The notes below the pieces were generated by a model, which was not told the DNA's origin, made no database searches, and worked only from the letters and a program-made list of their open reading frames with translations. 64,000 bases of DNA from SZUA-38 sp965212525 (GTDB lineage Bacteria > Pseudomonadota > Gammaproteobacteria > Xanthomonadales > SZUA-38), in the NCBI GenBank assembly GCA_965212525.1, contig CBDBVC010000032.1, positions 62,001 to 126,000 of the forward strand, read 5' to 3'. The position numbers were made by a program, and so were the translations under genes. Shown in pieces: positions 26,676 through 36,094 of this stretch. The stretch's first letter is position 1. The number at the start of each line of letters is the position of its first letter.

Positions 26676-27133
26676 GTGACCAGCCACCTGCCATCCCTGA
26701 GCTTGAGCCTGGCACGTGCCTCTTCGTGATAGGTCACTTTCTGTAGCGCCGATTCCAGGACTCCCGGCAGTTTCAGATTCTCTGCGATCAGTATGATGCA
26801 GTGTTTCGACTGAACCGTATTGGTGGAAATCTTGCGCAATGCTTCAATGGTGGTGTAGGTCAGTTGCGATTCAAAACCAGAGAAAATGTAGATGCCGAAA
26901 TGCAGGCTGTTGGATATGTGACGAAAGGCATCAATCAGCTTGTTGCAGCCTGGAACCGTGATCTCACTGTCCTTCATGCTGTGCAGGCCATTGTTTTCAG
27001 ACCAGTAATAGAAGGACTTTCCGGTAGAGCGTGACAGGGCTCTGAGGTGCAGCAGCGAAGACTCCAGGTTATCAACGTCCAGAGCGATGACAGTCGAGTC
27101 CATTTCCAGCAGTGATTCGAAAAACTTGCTCAT
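26672..27133 (-). CDS. Small protein resembling the N-terminal domain of Ycf46-type AAA ATPases
   Basis: 153 residues. Segments such as ALSRSTGKSFYYWSENNGLH, ITVPGCNKLIDAFRHI and HFGIYIFSGF resemble the region that precedes the ATPase core in Ycf46-like AAA+ proteins, and IILIAENLKLPGVLESAL resembles its end. There is no Walker A motif, so this is a stand-alone domain and not an ATPase. The assignment rests on memory of the family pattern and needs a profile search. It overlaps the start of the GGDEF-EAL gene by four bases, which suggests that the two proteins act together, perhaps as sensor or adaptor. Function unknown. Confidence 0.7.
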   Translation of the reverse strand: MSKFFESLLEMDSTVIALDVDNLESSLLHLRALSRSTGKSFYYWSENNGLHSMKDSEITVPGCNKLIDAFRHISNSLHFGIYIFSGFESQLTYTTIEALRKISTNTVQSKHCIILIAENLKLPGVLESALQKVTYHEEARARLKLRDGRWLVT

Positions 27134-27434
27134 ATCCCCTGTGTCCGGTTTTACCGGTCACTGTCTGCAGTGCCGGCACCGGTCTATCCGATCAATTCGA
27201 TTCTAGTGGGTTTTGTCAACTCTATCAATTCATTAGGCAGCATAGTTAAAGAACAATTAACTAATTGATTATGCCTGCATCCGGACAAATCGAAATTTGT
27301 CTCTCATCACCGAGACACAGGGTGCAACTATTCATCTGTCATGGGATAATGATCTTGGCATCATCGCACGAGAATATCACTCAAGCGCCATCACCCGTGG
27401 CGATGATCCTGACGCAAGCTGACTGGAGAAAAGA
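27134..27434. other. Divergent intergenic region upstream of the beta-oxidation gene
   Basis: About 300 bases between the leftward c-di-GMP pair and the rightward fadJ-like gene, AT-rich in the middle. It contains the palindrome CAATTAACTAATTG at 27254-27267, and TTAGGC...CATA / TATGCCT flanks it as an imperfect outer repeat. It probably holds both promoters and an operator, but no hexamer pair is convincing. A 61-codon frame at 27265-27450 has no support. Confidence 0.5.
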
Positions 27435-29468
27435 ATGTTCGAAGGCCTGAAACTCAATCACTGGAAATGGCAGCATCAGCCGAACGGCATACTGCATCTG
27501 TACATGGACACCAGTGACTCCTCGGTAAACAAGTTTTCTCAGGGCGTACTGAAGGAATTGAACAGGATTGTCGAGCGTATCAATATCGATCCGCCACAGG
27601 GGGTGATTCTTCTGTCGGCCAAGGAGAAGGGGTTCATTGCCGGTGCAGACATCACCGAGTTTGCGACAATTTTCACCGAAGGCAAGGCCTATGAGGCCAT
27701 TCGTCTGGGCCAAAAGATATTTGACAGCATCGAGCGACTGCCCTGTGTCACCGTCTCGGCCATCGACGGATTCTGCATGGGCGGCGGTACTGAAATCTCG
27801 CTAGCCTGCGACCACCGTGTGGCCACGGATTCGGATGACACCCGAATCGGACTGCCGGAAGTGATGCTCGGCATCCATCCAGGCTGGGGTGGCACCGTTC
27901 GCCTTCCCCGCCTTGTTGGCGCACCCAAGGCCATGGACATGATTCTGACCGGACGTGGGTTACGCGCTTCGGCAGCCCGCAAGATCGGTCTGGTAGACCG
28001 TGTCTGCAGTGCCGACAAACTCATCGAAACCGCAGAACAGCTGATCGAAAAACGGGCTCGACCGCACCGTCCACCAATCTGGCTCAGAATGACAAACTGG
28101 TGGCCTGCACGCCAGATTCTGGCACCCATGATCAGCAAGCAGGTGGCCAGAAAAGCCAACCCCAAACACTACCCCGCGCCCTTTGCAGCGATTCGACTGT
28201 GGAAGAAATTTGGCGGCAATCCACGCAAGATGATGCTGGCCGAAGCGCGATCCATGGAAAAACTCGCCAACACGGAAACGGCACACAACCTGATCCGTGT
28301 GTTCCAGCTGCGGGAGACACTGCAGGGTGCTGGTCGTGGTGTTGAAACGGGCATCGAGCATGTTCATGTCATTGGTGCCGGTGTCATGGGTGGCGACATT
28401 GCCGCCTGGTGTGCCCTGCGTGGCCTCAAGGTCACCCTTCAGGATCGTGAGGAGAAATACATTACACCGGCCATTGAGCGGGCTGCAAAGCTGTTCAGCA
28501 AGCGACTGAAGAAACAGGACCGCATTGACGAGGCCACGGCTCGACTGGTCATGGACGTTGACGGTGACGGTGTTGCCGAGGCTGATCTGGTGATCGAGGC
28601 CATCTTCGAGAACCTCGAAGCCAAGCAGAAGCTGTTCAGCGACCTTGAGGGAAAAATCAAGAAGGACACCATTCTCGCCAGCAATACATCGAGCATTCCG
28701 CTGACAGACATTGCATCGTCACTGAAGCAGCCCAAACGGCTGATAGGACTGCACTTTTTCAACCCTGTAGCACAGATGCCATTGCTGGAAATCGTGCAGC
28801 ACAAGAAACTGGACGAGAATGTACTCGCCCGCTCGGCCGCATTCAGCAAGGCCATATCGAAACTCGGTGTTCCGGTGGCCGGTACACCCGGCTTCCTGGT
28901 CAATCGGATCCTCATGCCCTATCTGCTCGAATCCATGATCATTTATAACGAAGGCGTTCCGGGGGCAGTCATCGATCGTGCGGCCAAACGATTCGGCATG
29001 CCGATGGGGCCAATCGAACTGGCCGATCAGGTGGGGCTGGATGTGTGTGCCTCGGTCTCGTCCGTGCTGGCAGAACATCTCGGATTCGTCATCCCCGACG
29101 GCCTCGACACCATGATCGAGTCCGGCAAGCGCGGCAAGAAGGACGGTGAGGGATTCTATACCTACCCCGAAGGCAGGCCCGTCAAGCCTGAAGTGCCTGA
29201 CGATTACATCGCCCCGGATGATCTGGAAGACCGCATGATTCTTCCCTATCTCAACGAATGTGTGGCCTGTCTGCGTGAATCGGTTGTCGAAAGCCCTGAA
29301 CTGCTGGATGCCGGCATGATCTTCGGTACCGGTTTTGCACCGTTCCGGGGCGGCCCCTATCACTACATCACGCAGCGTGGTGCAGCGGAGCTGAAGGCAC
29401 GGATGAACGAACTGGCTGAACGCTATGGCGACCGATTCAAGCCGGACGCCGGGTGGGACGACATCTAG
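27435..29468 (+). CDS. Multifunctional enoyl-CoA hydratase / 3-hydroxyacyl-CoA dehydrogenase (FadJ/FadB type)
   Basis: 677 residues, a little shorter than FadJ (714) and FadB (729). The crotonase half (about 1-200) has the oxyanion region FIAGADI, GGGTEISLACDHR and LPEVMLGIHPGWGGTVRLPR, which include both catalytic Glu. The dehydrogenase half starts at about 308 with VHVIGAGVMGGDIA (NAD binding), and LHFFNPVAQMPLLEIV carries the catalytic His. Together they do the second and third steps of fatty-acid beta-oxidation. GGAGAAAAG precedes the ATG. No thiolase (fadI/fadA) is adjacent, so the partner lies elsewhere. Confidence 0.94.
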   Translation: MFEGLKLNHWKWQHQPNGILHLYMDTSDSSVNKFSQGVLKELNRIVERINIDPPQGVILLSAKEKGFIAGADITEFATIFTEGKAYEAIRLGQKIFDSIERLPCVTVSAIDGFCMGGGTEISLACDHRVATDSDDTRIGLPEVMLGIHPGWGGTVRLPRLVGAPKAMDMILTGRGLRASAARKIGLVDRVCSADKLIETAEQLIEKRARPHRPPIWLRMTNWWPARQILAPMISKQVARKANPKHYPAPFAAIRLWKKFGGNPRKMMLAEARSMEKLANTETAHNLIRVFQLRETLQGAGRGVETGIEHVHVIGAGVMGGDIAAWCALRGLKVTLQDREEKYITPAIERAAKLFSKRLKKQDRIDEATARLVMDVDGDGVAEADLVIEAIFENLEAKQKLFSDLEGKIKKDTILASNTSSIPLTDIASSLKQPKRLIGLHFFNPVAQMPLLEIVQHKKLDENVLARSAAFSKAISKLGVPVAGTPGFLVNRILMPYLLESMIIYNEGVPGAVIDRAAKRFGMPMGPIELADQVGLDVCASVSSVLAEHLGFVIPDGLDTMIESGKRGKKDGEGFYTYPEGRPVKPEVPDDYIAPDDLEDRMILPYLNECVACLRESVVESPELLDAGMIFGTGFAPFRGGPYHYITQRGAAELKARMNELAERYGDRFKPDAGWDDI

Positions 29469-29473
29469 GGCAA

Positions 29474-29842
29474 TTACATGGTGTGGGTGGCGAAATCGAC
29501 GTTGCCCATGGCTGCCAGGTGAGTTTCAATCTTGTTGCACAGCGCTTCGGAGTCGGCACTCTCGTTGAACTGAACACCGATGCCCGGGACCCGGCTGCCG
29601 GATGAACCGCTGGGGGTAATCCAGATCACCTTGCCTGCGACAGGGATGCGGTCGTTCTCTTCCATCAGTGTAAGCAGCAGGAATACCTCATCACCCAGTG
29701 AATAGCTTTTCGAAGTGGGAATGAACAGACCACCGTTTCTGACGTTGTTCATGTAGCAACGGAACAGTTCACGCTTGTCCTTGATGGCCAGGGAAAGAAT
29801 TCCCTGTCTGGGCATACCACCGCTCATAATGTCACCCTGCAT
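29474..29842 (-). CDS. pilZ: PilZ-domain protein of the type IV pilus class
   Basis: 122 residues; ATG 29827 (MSGGMPRQG) is an alternative start giving 117. The stretch NNVRNGGLFIPTSKSYSLGDEVFLLL and VAGKVIWITPSG matches the pilus-assembly PilZ protein of Pseudomonas and Xanthomonas, which lacks the RxxxR and (D/N)xSxxG residues that bind c-di-GMP. It therefore probably helps pilus assembly through FimX/PilB-type partners and is not a c-di-GMP receptor. It closes the tmk-holB chain, its usual place. Confidence 0.9.
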   Translation of the reverse strand: MQGDIMSGGMPRQGILSLAIKDKRELFRCYMNNVRNGGLFIPTSKSYSLGDEVFLLLTLMEENDRIPVAGKVIWITPSGSSGSRVPGIGVQFNESADSEALCNKIETHLAAMGNVDFATHTM

Positions 29843-29865
29843 TCTGTCATTGTCAGGTGCCTAAA

Positions 29866-30832
29866 TTACCCGTTTACCATGTTCCGATCAATACCGACGG
29901 GCATTTTCCGCCAGCACATGAACAGGCTTTCGAGCAGTTGATCATCACGAACCGCTGTTTCTCTCAGACGCATGGTGCGCAACAGAGCCTGATAGAACTC
30001 ATGGTATGACAGCACCAGATCGCTCTGCTGAAGCAGCAGTTTGCGTGAAACCATGCGCACACAGGCCAGCCACCAGGACAGATGCCGGTCCAGGCTTTCG
30101 GCCGGCCAGTTCTGAGCCAGCGTAACCGGGTCGGACTTCTGAGGCATGTATGGCATTGATGTCATCAACAAAGGCCGTGAACTGCGGCAGAAACCCGTCA
30201 TTGATGAATTCCAGTGCGCGCAATGGCGCCTGGTGACAGGCCAGCAGGGCCTGCTCGATCCTGTCCTCGGGCTGATCAGTCTGTCGCTGCAGCCAGTCGA
30301 TCACAGCAGCACGGGGCTGCGCCCTGACATGCAGTCGCTGGCAACGACTGCGTATGGTTGCCGGCAGTCGATTGGCCTGATGCGCCAGCAGGATGATAAC
30401 CGATGCAGGCGGTGGTTCTTCAAGTGTTTTCAGCAGGGCATTGGCGGCATTGCGGTTGAGCCTGTCTGCTGGTGTGATCAGGCTGCAGGAGTAACGGCTG
30501 ATGCTCTTGGTCATCATGATCTGATTCGACAATTGCCTGATCTGGTCGATTCGGATCTGTTCTGACGATTCGGGTCTGACTTCGAAAAAATCCGGGTGAG
30601 TACCGGCGGCCAGATACTGACAGGCATTGCAGCTGCCACAGGCGGTTCCGTCAGCATTGAGTGCCGTACACATCAGCGCGTCGATGATGCCACGGGCAAG
30701 TTGTGCCTTGCCATGACCGGCCTCGCCGGTCAGCAGGATTGCATGCGGTACCGCCTGGCGTGCAATGCGTGTCGTGATTTGCTGCAGTGACTCATGCAGC
30801 CACGAAGGTACTGCCCCCCCCTGTTCAGTCAT
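29866..30832 (-). pseudogene. holB: DNA polymerase III subunit delta' (HolB), frameshifted
   Basis: The first frame (start 30832) encodes a clear delta' N-terminus: GEAGHGKAQLA, a zinc module CGSCNACQYLAAGTHPDF and NALLKTLEEPPP. After about residue 222 (FVDDINAIHA) it reads into unrelated sequence. A +1 shifted frame then continues as SDPVTLAQNWPAES...WWLACV...LLESLFMCW to a stop at 29866, which is the normal HolB C-terminus. The whole span is 967 bases, one more than a multiple of three, giving 321 residues once one base is removed (E. coli HolB 334). The shift lies at about 30140-30160. Because HolB is essential in known bacteria, an inserted base in the assembly is the simplest explanation. 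Confidence 0.85.
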
Positions 30833-31464
30833 CGTCTTTCACCGCGTCACAATAAGCACTGACCTGTGTCTCGATCTCATCGACCACGTCGGTCACTGGC
30901 TGACTGGCGTCAATCAGGCGGAAACGGACCTGATCCTGCCGGTACCGCTCAAGGTAGGCCCTGTCTGACGCGTTCATAGAAATCGATCTTTTCGGTCTCG
31001 AACCGGTCGGCCTGACGATCCTTCAGGGCTCGACTCAGTCCGGTCTCGGGCGGCACATCCAGCAACAGGGTCAGATCCGGCTGCAAGCCTTGCTGGACAA
31101 AGGCTTCCAGATCCTCAATCCTGGACCGGTCTACGCCGCGTCCACCGCCCTGGTAGGCGTAGGTAGCATCGGTGAAACGATCACAGACCACCCAGGTACC
31201 CCGATCGAGGGCTGGTCTGATGACGGTCTGCAGATGATCGTGTCTTGCCGTGAACATCAGCATCAGTTCCGTTACCGGATCGACTCCAGTTTCGCGATTG
31301 GCAAGCAACAGCGCACGGATCTCTTCGGCAAGCTCGGTCCCGCCGGGTTCACGGGTAGTGATCACGTCGATACCATGATCCTGAAGAGTGTTGACCACGG
31401 TACTCAGACAGGTCGATTTACCGGCCCCTTCGCCACCCTCGATGGTGATGAATCGACCTCTCAT
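30825..31464 (-). pseudogene. tmk: Thymidylate kinase, frameshifted near the C-terminus
   Basis: Residues 1-170 form a standard dTMP kinase: P-loop EGGEGAGKST, TREPGGT, and RFTDATYAYQGGGR. The frame then stops at QGLP*. In the next frame the real C-terminus continues as AYLERYRQDQVRF...VTDVVDEIETQV to a stop at 30825 overlapping the holB start (ATGACTGA). The span of 640 bases is one more than 639, which gives 212 residues (E. coli 213). The shift lies in the run CAGGGCC near 30958-30963, where CAGGCC would restore the frame. It catalyses dTMP to dTDP and is normally essential, so a sequencing or assembly error is likely. Confidence 0.87.
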
Positions 31465-32466
31465 GGCCCACCCCGCTGATACTTCTGAACGGCGGCATTG
31501 TGTTCTTCCAGTGTGGCGGAAAACTTGTGGCTGCCATCACCACGGGAAACAAAATACAACGTGTCACCATCTGCAGGATGCAGTGCTGCCCTTATTGATG
31601 CTGGTCCTGGCATGGCAATGGGTGTGGGGGGCAAACCGTGTCGGGTATAGGTGTTGTACGGCGTATCGGTACGCAGGTCACGAAACCGGATATCACCATC
31701 AAAACCCTCACCAATCCCGTAGATCACGGTGGGATCGGTCTGCAGGCGCATCTTTCGCTGTAGTCGGCGAACAAAGACACCGGCGATCTGCTCACGTTCA
31801 TGATCCACTGCCGTTTCCTTCTCGATGATGGACGCCATGATCAGAGCGTCGTAGGCCGATGTGTATGGCAATCCGTCGGCGCGATTCTGCCACTCGTGGT
31901 TCAGTACGCTGAGCAGGTCATCATGGGCCCGCTTGAGGAAATCGGTATCACGGGTTCCGCGCGGAAACTGGTAGGTTTCGGGCAGAAACAGCCCTTCGGC
32001 GTGCGGATAGTCGAGCGGACAGATCGCTGGCCAGCAGCCCTGGATCCGGCTCGTCAATGGTCTGAATCAGGATTTCGTTCTCGGACAGTGCCGTCAACAA
32101 CTCACGCAATGACCAGCCTTCCACCACGGTCAGGCTATGCTGCATAGTCTTGCCGGAAACCAGCAGGTCAATCAGACTGACGGGTGTCAGGTTGACCAGT
32201 CGATATTCACCGGCTTTCATGCTGGCCACTGCCGGTGTGAGACGACCGAACAGGCGCCAGCGCCAGTCAGCTCTGGTGACGCCCAGTCTGCTCAGTTTCC
32301 TGACCAGGTCAGGATAGGATTCTCCCGGTTCGAGCATGATCACAAGCCCATCCTCGGGCAGATCCAGCGCTGTATCACGGAATCCACTGTACTGCTGCCA
32401 CAGCACTGCAGCGGCAATGGCACCGATCAATACCAGTATCGACAATGCCAGAAGCAGACGCTTCAT
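31461..32466 (-). pseudogene. mltG: Endolytic murein transglycosylase MltG, frameshifted
   Basis: The first frame has the membrane anchor LLLALSILVLIGAIAAAVLW and the LysM-like/YceG start (LEPGESYPDLVRKLSRLGV, VVEGWSLRELL). After about LLASDLS it runs into repeated Arg/Ala sequence. The +1 frame resumes LDYPHAEGLFLPETYQF...MASIIEKETAVDHERE...TDPTVIYG...YNTYTRHGLPPTPI, which holds the catalytic Glu. The span of 1006 bases is one over a multiple of three, giving 334 residues (E. coli 340). The shift lies around 32010-32030. MltG cuts nascent glycan strands and sets their length. The stop overlaps the tmk start (ATGA). ATG 32466 was chosen over GTG 32469. Confidence 0.85.
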
Positions 32467-33311
32467 CACGATTTGCTCCTTATGCTGTCTGCTTTCAATC
32501 GCTGTTCTGCATTGTCCTGCATCTTGATTGCCGGTGCCGGATCAAAATCCCTGACCTCACGAATGGATTCAATCACCTGTATTCCCCTGACACTGTTGCA
32601 GAAAAACGCCGAGTCAGAGTGTACCAGTTCATCGAGTGTCATTTCTGACTGTTTGATGCTGAAGTGAGCCATCAGGAAACGACGATAAACACCGTCAATG
32701 CCACAGCGTGTCAGGGCTGGTGTGAACCAGTGACCGTCCCTGAACAGGAACAGGTTGTTCTGTGTTCCCTCGATCAGTCGCCCCTCGGTATCGAGCATCA
32801 GACCTTCAGTCAGACCCGCTCGCTCGACTTCGGTTCTGGCCAGCACCTGTTCCAGACGCCCCAGATGCTTCAGTCCGGCCAGTTGTTCCTGCAGGGATAA
32901 TCGGGTCTTGCAGATCATCACCTCAGGGTGCGCCTGCAACCTTGGTGGTGGTGAACCGAGGTTCTGCAGGATTCGGGTATTGCCTGTCGCATCAGCTGAT
33001 TCAGGAATGGCATAGCCACGTTGTGATTCGCCGCGGGTGATGATCAGTTTCAGCAGGTGATCGCCCTCCTGTGCTGTCAGGGTTTCAATATCTTCCAGGA
33101 ATTGCGCCTGTGGCGAGAGTGTCAGTTGCAGACGCAGTGCCGATTCGACCAGGCGCTGCCAGTGCTGTTCCCACAAGTGAATACGGCCATCACGCATGCA
33201 GAGTGTCTCGAACAGGCCATCGGCGTAGTTCAGGCCTCTGTCCGCAATGCTGACATGGGCGCAGTCATGCCCATTGACCAGAGATCTGCCAGAGAGATTG
33301 CCCTCACCCAT
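32466..33311 (-). CDS. pabC: Aminodeoxychorismate lyase
   Basis: 281 residues from ATG 33311; the open frame extends upstream into pabB without sense. It is a PLP class IV aminotransferase-fold enzyme that makes 4-aminobenzoate and pyruvate from aminodeoxychorismate for folate. Typical motifs: SIADRGLNYADGLFETL, LKLIITRGESQRGY and EGTQNNLFLFRDG. The start overlaps pabB by eight bases, and the stop touches mltG by one base. Confidence 0.93.
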   Translation of the reverse strand: MGEGNLSGRSLVNGHDCAHVSIADRGLNYADGLFETLCMRDGRIHLWEQHWQRLVESALRLQLTLSPQAQFLEDIETLTAQEGDHLLKLIITRGESQRGYAIPESADATGNTRILQNLGSPPPRLQAHPEVMICKTRLSLQEQLAGLKHLGRLEQVLARTEVERAGLTEGLMLDTEGRLIEGTQNNLFLFRDGHWFTPALTRCGIDGVYRRFLMAHFSIKQSEMTLDELVHSDSAFFCNSVRGIQVIESIREVRDFDPAPAIKMQDNAEQRLKADSIRSKS

Positions 33312-34746
33312 GCGTGCTCTCCCTGGCAGCAGTCGGGGATATAGACGCATCAGGATACTGGTGCTGCTTGCCGCTGAGCGCCAGCAGCATGCCTCTGGCC
33401 TTGGACCGGGTTTCATCAAGCTCACGCTGGGGATCAGAATCAGCGACCACGCCACAGCCGGCCATGAACGTCGCGCGATAAGCATTCATCTGGATCGTGC
33501 GAATCAGGATGTTGAGGTCAAGATCACCATTGATGTTCAGGTAGCCCATCGAACCGGTGTATGCACCTCGGCCGCCCTGCTCCAGTTCCGCAATGATTTC
33601 CATGCAGCGCACCTTGGGGCAACCGGTAATTGTACCCCCCGGAAATACGGCACGAATCACCTCACCGGGCGTGATGCCGGAGCGAAGCTCTCCCCTGATA
33701 TTGGAGACAATATGATGCACGTGGGCGTAGCTTTCGATCACCATCAGTTCGTCCACGTCAATTGTACCCGGCCTGCAGACTCGTCCAAGATCATTGCGTT
33801 CAAGATCGATCAGCATAATGTGTTCGGCGCGTTCCTTGGGGTGGCGACGCAGTGATTCGGTCATGGTCTGGTCGTCACCGGAACGCGCTCTGGGATGGGT
33901 GCCGGCTATCGGACGTGTTGAAACCTCGTTCTGAAGGACTGTGACCAGACGCTCCGGCGAGGATGACAGTATGGTATTACCCTGCCATCTGGCGAGCCCT
34001 GCAAACGGTGCCGGATTGCGGCTGCGAAGATGACGATAGATCGACACCGGATCCAGTGCTGCATCCACTGTCCAGCGCCTGGCAATATTGACCTGGAACA
34101 CATCGCCTTCAGTGATGTAATGCTTGATGCGATTGAGCGAATTCAGAAACTGTTCCGGATCCTCTTCTTCCGGTTGAACAGCTGATAGTGAATCAGTGCT
34201 GGTGCCAGGTGAATTGTCTGCCGATGGGCAGACCTCAGGCGCGAGACAGTCACAATCGGATTCGAGCTGCTTCAGCCAGCTGTTCTGTCTGGTAGCGTGA
34301 TCATCGGCCACGACAAACCAGTTCTGGCCCTGCTGATGATCGACAATGACTGCCGCAGGGCAACGCATGGCAAAGGCTGTCGGCAGGTCGCTGTCATCTG
34401 CAGGCAGTCGAAGTGTCGGTTCAATACCAGCCGCCAGTTCGTAGCCGAGAAACAGGAACCAGCCACCGTCAAATGGCAAATCAGACAGCTGGGATGTGGT
34501 TGGGCATCGTTTACGGCAATCGTGCCATTGCCGGTCTAGTGCAGAGAGAAAATCCGGCGTCGACTCGGGAGCTGTCTGATGGTGATAACTCAGCGTTTCC
34601 TGCGGTTGAGCGAACAGGATGTCATAGCGACCCTGTTTCTGACCATGGGTAACACTTTCCAGCAGCACTGGATAGCGTTGTGGATCATTGCTGTGCAATG
34701 CCAGCAGGTCAATGGCCTGGCCATCTAGCTTGTGTTGGATCGGCAA
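33304..34746 (-). CDS. pabB: Aminodeoxychorismate synthase component I
   Basis: 480 residues. A chorismate-binding enzyme of the TrpE/PabB family: FAGLARWQGNTILSSSPER, ERAEHIMLIDLERNDLGRVC and PGGTITGCPKVR. It would amidate chorismate with ammonia supplied by PabA. The motif here reads TRPIAGT, whereas E. coli PabB has PIKGT with a mechanistic Lys; PIAGT is the TrpE form. Position next to pabC and the PGGTITGCPK motif favour PabB, but anthranilate synthase activity cannot be excluded. It begins 16 bases after fabF. No pabA is in the window. Confidence 0.83.
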   Translation of the reverse strand: MPIQHKLDGQAIDLLALHSNDPQRYPVLLESVTHGQKQGRYDILFAQPQETLSYHHQTAPESTPDFLSALDRQWHDCRKRCPTTSQLSDLPFDGGWFLFLGYELAAGIEPTLRLPADDSDLPTAFAMRCPAAVIVDHQQGQNWFVVADDHATRQNSWLKQLESDCDCLAPEVCPSADNSPGTSTDSLSAVQPEEEDPEQFLNSLNRIKHYITEGDVFQVNIARRWTVDAALDPVSIYRHLRSRNPAPFAGLARWQGNTILSSSPERLVTVLQNEVSTRPIAGTHPRARSGDDQTMTESLRRHPKERAEHIMLIDLERNDLGRVCRPGTIDVDELMVIESYAHVHHIVSNIRGELRSGITPGEVIRAVFPGGTITGCPKVRCMEIIAELEQGGRGAYTGSMGYLNINGDLDLNILIRTIQMNAYRATFMAGCGVVADSDPQRELDETRSKARGMLLALSGKQHQYPDASISPTAARESTHG

Positions 34747-34761
34747 TCTGGTGAAACGGGT

Positions 34762-36000
34762 TTAGCTGAATTGACTGATCACGATTGTACCATTGGTGCC
34801 ACCGAAGCCGAACGAATTGCTGAGCACATGCTTCAATTCGGTTTCACGAGCACCATCAGACACAAAATCAAGATCGCAACCTTCGCTGGGATTCTCGAGA
34901 TTGATGGTCGGTGGCATGATCTGATCACGTACGGCCAGTGTTGAAAACACCGCTTCCACCCCACCGGCAGCACCGAGCAGGTGCCCGGTCATGGATTTGG
35001 TAGAACTGACTGCGAGCGCGGGTTTTTCACCGAAACAGGCCTTGATGGCATCGCACTCGGCACGATCACCGACCGGTGTCGAAGTGCCATGGGCGTTCAG
35101 GTACTGAATCTGGTCAGGATTGAGACCGGCATCGGCGATGGCCGTGTTCATGCACTGGGCAGCTCCGGCACCGCCCTCTGGTGGCGCGGTGATATGGAAC
35201 GCATCGGCACTCATGCCAAAGCCGGTGATTTCACCGTAGATATTGGCACCACGTGCCCTCGCATGTTCCAGTTCTTCAATTACCAGCACACCGGCGCCAT
35301 TGGACAGCACAAAGCCGTCGCGATCTTGATCCCACGGACGAGATGCACCCTCAGGGTCGTCGTTACGGGTGGACAATGCCTTGGCAGAACAGAATCCGCC
35401 CATGGCGGTGGGTGTGGTGGCGTATTCGGCACCGCCCACAATCATGACGTCTGCATCACCGTAGGTAATCATTCGATGCGCGACGCCAATATTGTGATTG
35501 GCTGAGGTACAGGCAGTCACCACCGAGATGTTGGGGCCCTTGAGCCCGTACATGATCGAAACATGCCCGCCGACCATGTTGATGATGGTACTGGGTACGA
35601 AAAATGGCGAGATGCGCTTGACGCCGGACTTTCTGTACACCTCGTGGGTGTTCTCGATGGTGGCGATGCCACCGATTCCGGCACCGACGGCAACGCCGAT
35701 TCTGGTCGTGTCTTCGTTCTCGAAATCCAGGCCACTGTCACGGATGGCATCAACAGATGCGGCAATGCCATAGTGGATGAAGGTATCCATCCGCCTGGCA
35801 TCTCTCCTGGAGATGTAATCGGTGACATCAAAATCCCTGACCTGACCGGCAATTGTCGTCGCCAGACCAGGATCGTCCAGTCCTTCCAGCGGTCGTATAC
35901 CGCTGCGACCATTGAGGATATTGTCCCAGGATTCATCCACGGTATTGCCGACAGGCGATTTGATGCCCAGGCCAGTAATAACAGTGCGCCGCTTGCTCAA
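34762..36000 (-). CDS. fabF: Beta-ketoacyl-ACP synthase II
   Basis: 412 residues (E. coli 413). Condenses malonyl-ACP with acyl-ACP during fatty-acid elongation. The Cys-His-His triad is at C164 (TACTSANHN), H304 (NAHGTSTPV) and H340 (KSMTGHLLGAAGG). It lies 94 bases after acpP and 16 before pabB, in the conserved fab cluster order. Confidence 0.98.
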   Translation of the reverse strand: MSKRRTVITGLGIKSPVGNTVDESWDNILNGRSGIRPLEGLDDPGLATTIAGQVRDFDVTDYISRRDARRMDTFIHYGIAASVDAIRDSGLDFENEDTTRIGVAVGAGIGGIATIENTHEVYRKSGVKRISPFFVPSTIINMVGGHVSIMYGLKGPNISVVTACTSANHNIGVAHRMITYGDADVMIVGGAEYATTPTAMGGFCSAKALSTRNDDPEGASRPWDQDRDGFVLSNGAGVLVIEELEHARARGANIYGEITGFGMSADAFHITAPPEGGAGAAQCMNTAIADAGLNPDQIQYLNAHGTSTPVGDRAECDAIKACFGEKPALAVSSTKSMTGHLLGAAGGVEAVFSTLAVRDQIMPPTINLENPSEGCDLDFVSDGARETELKHVLSNSFGFGGTNGTIVISQFS

Positions 36001-36094
36001 AACGAATTCTCCGTACGGAAGTGTTGGATCTTGTTGCTGCCCGATTCAGCTGTGCAGCCGAGTGCACAGCAACTGCAGGGGAATTTCTGGTGGA

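Noticed and set aside
27265..27450. Small 61-codon plus-strand frame before the beta-oxidation gene
   Set aside because: It lies across the putative operator and overlaps the true start; no ribosome site or motif.
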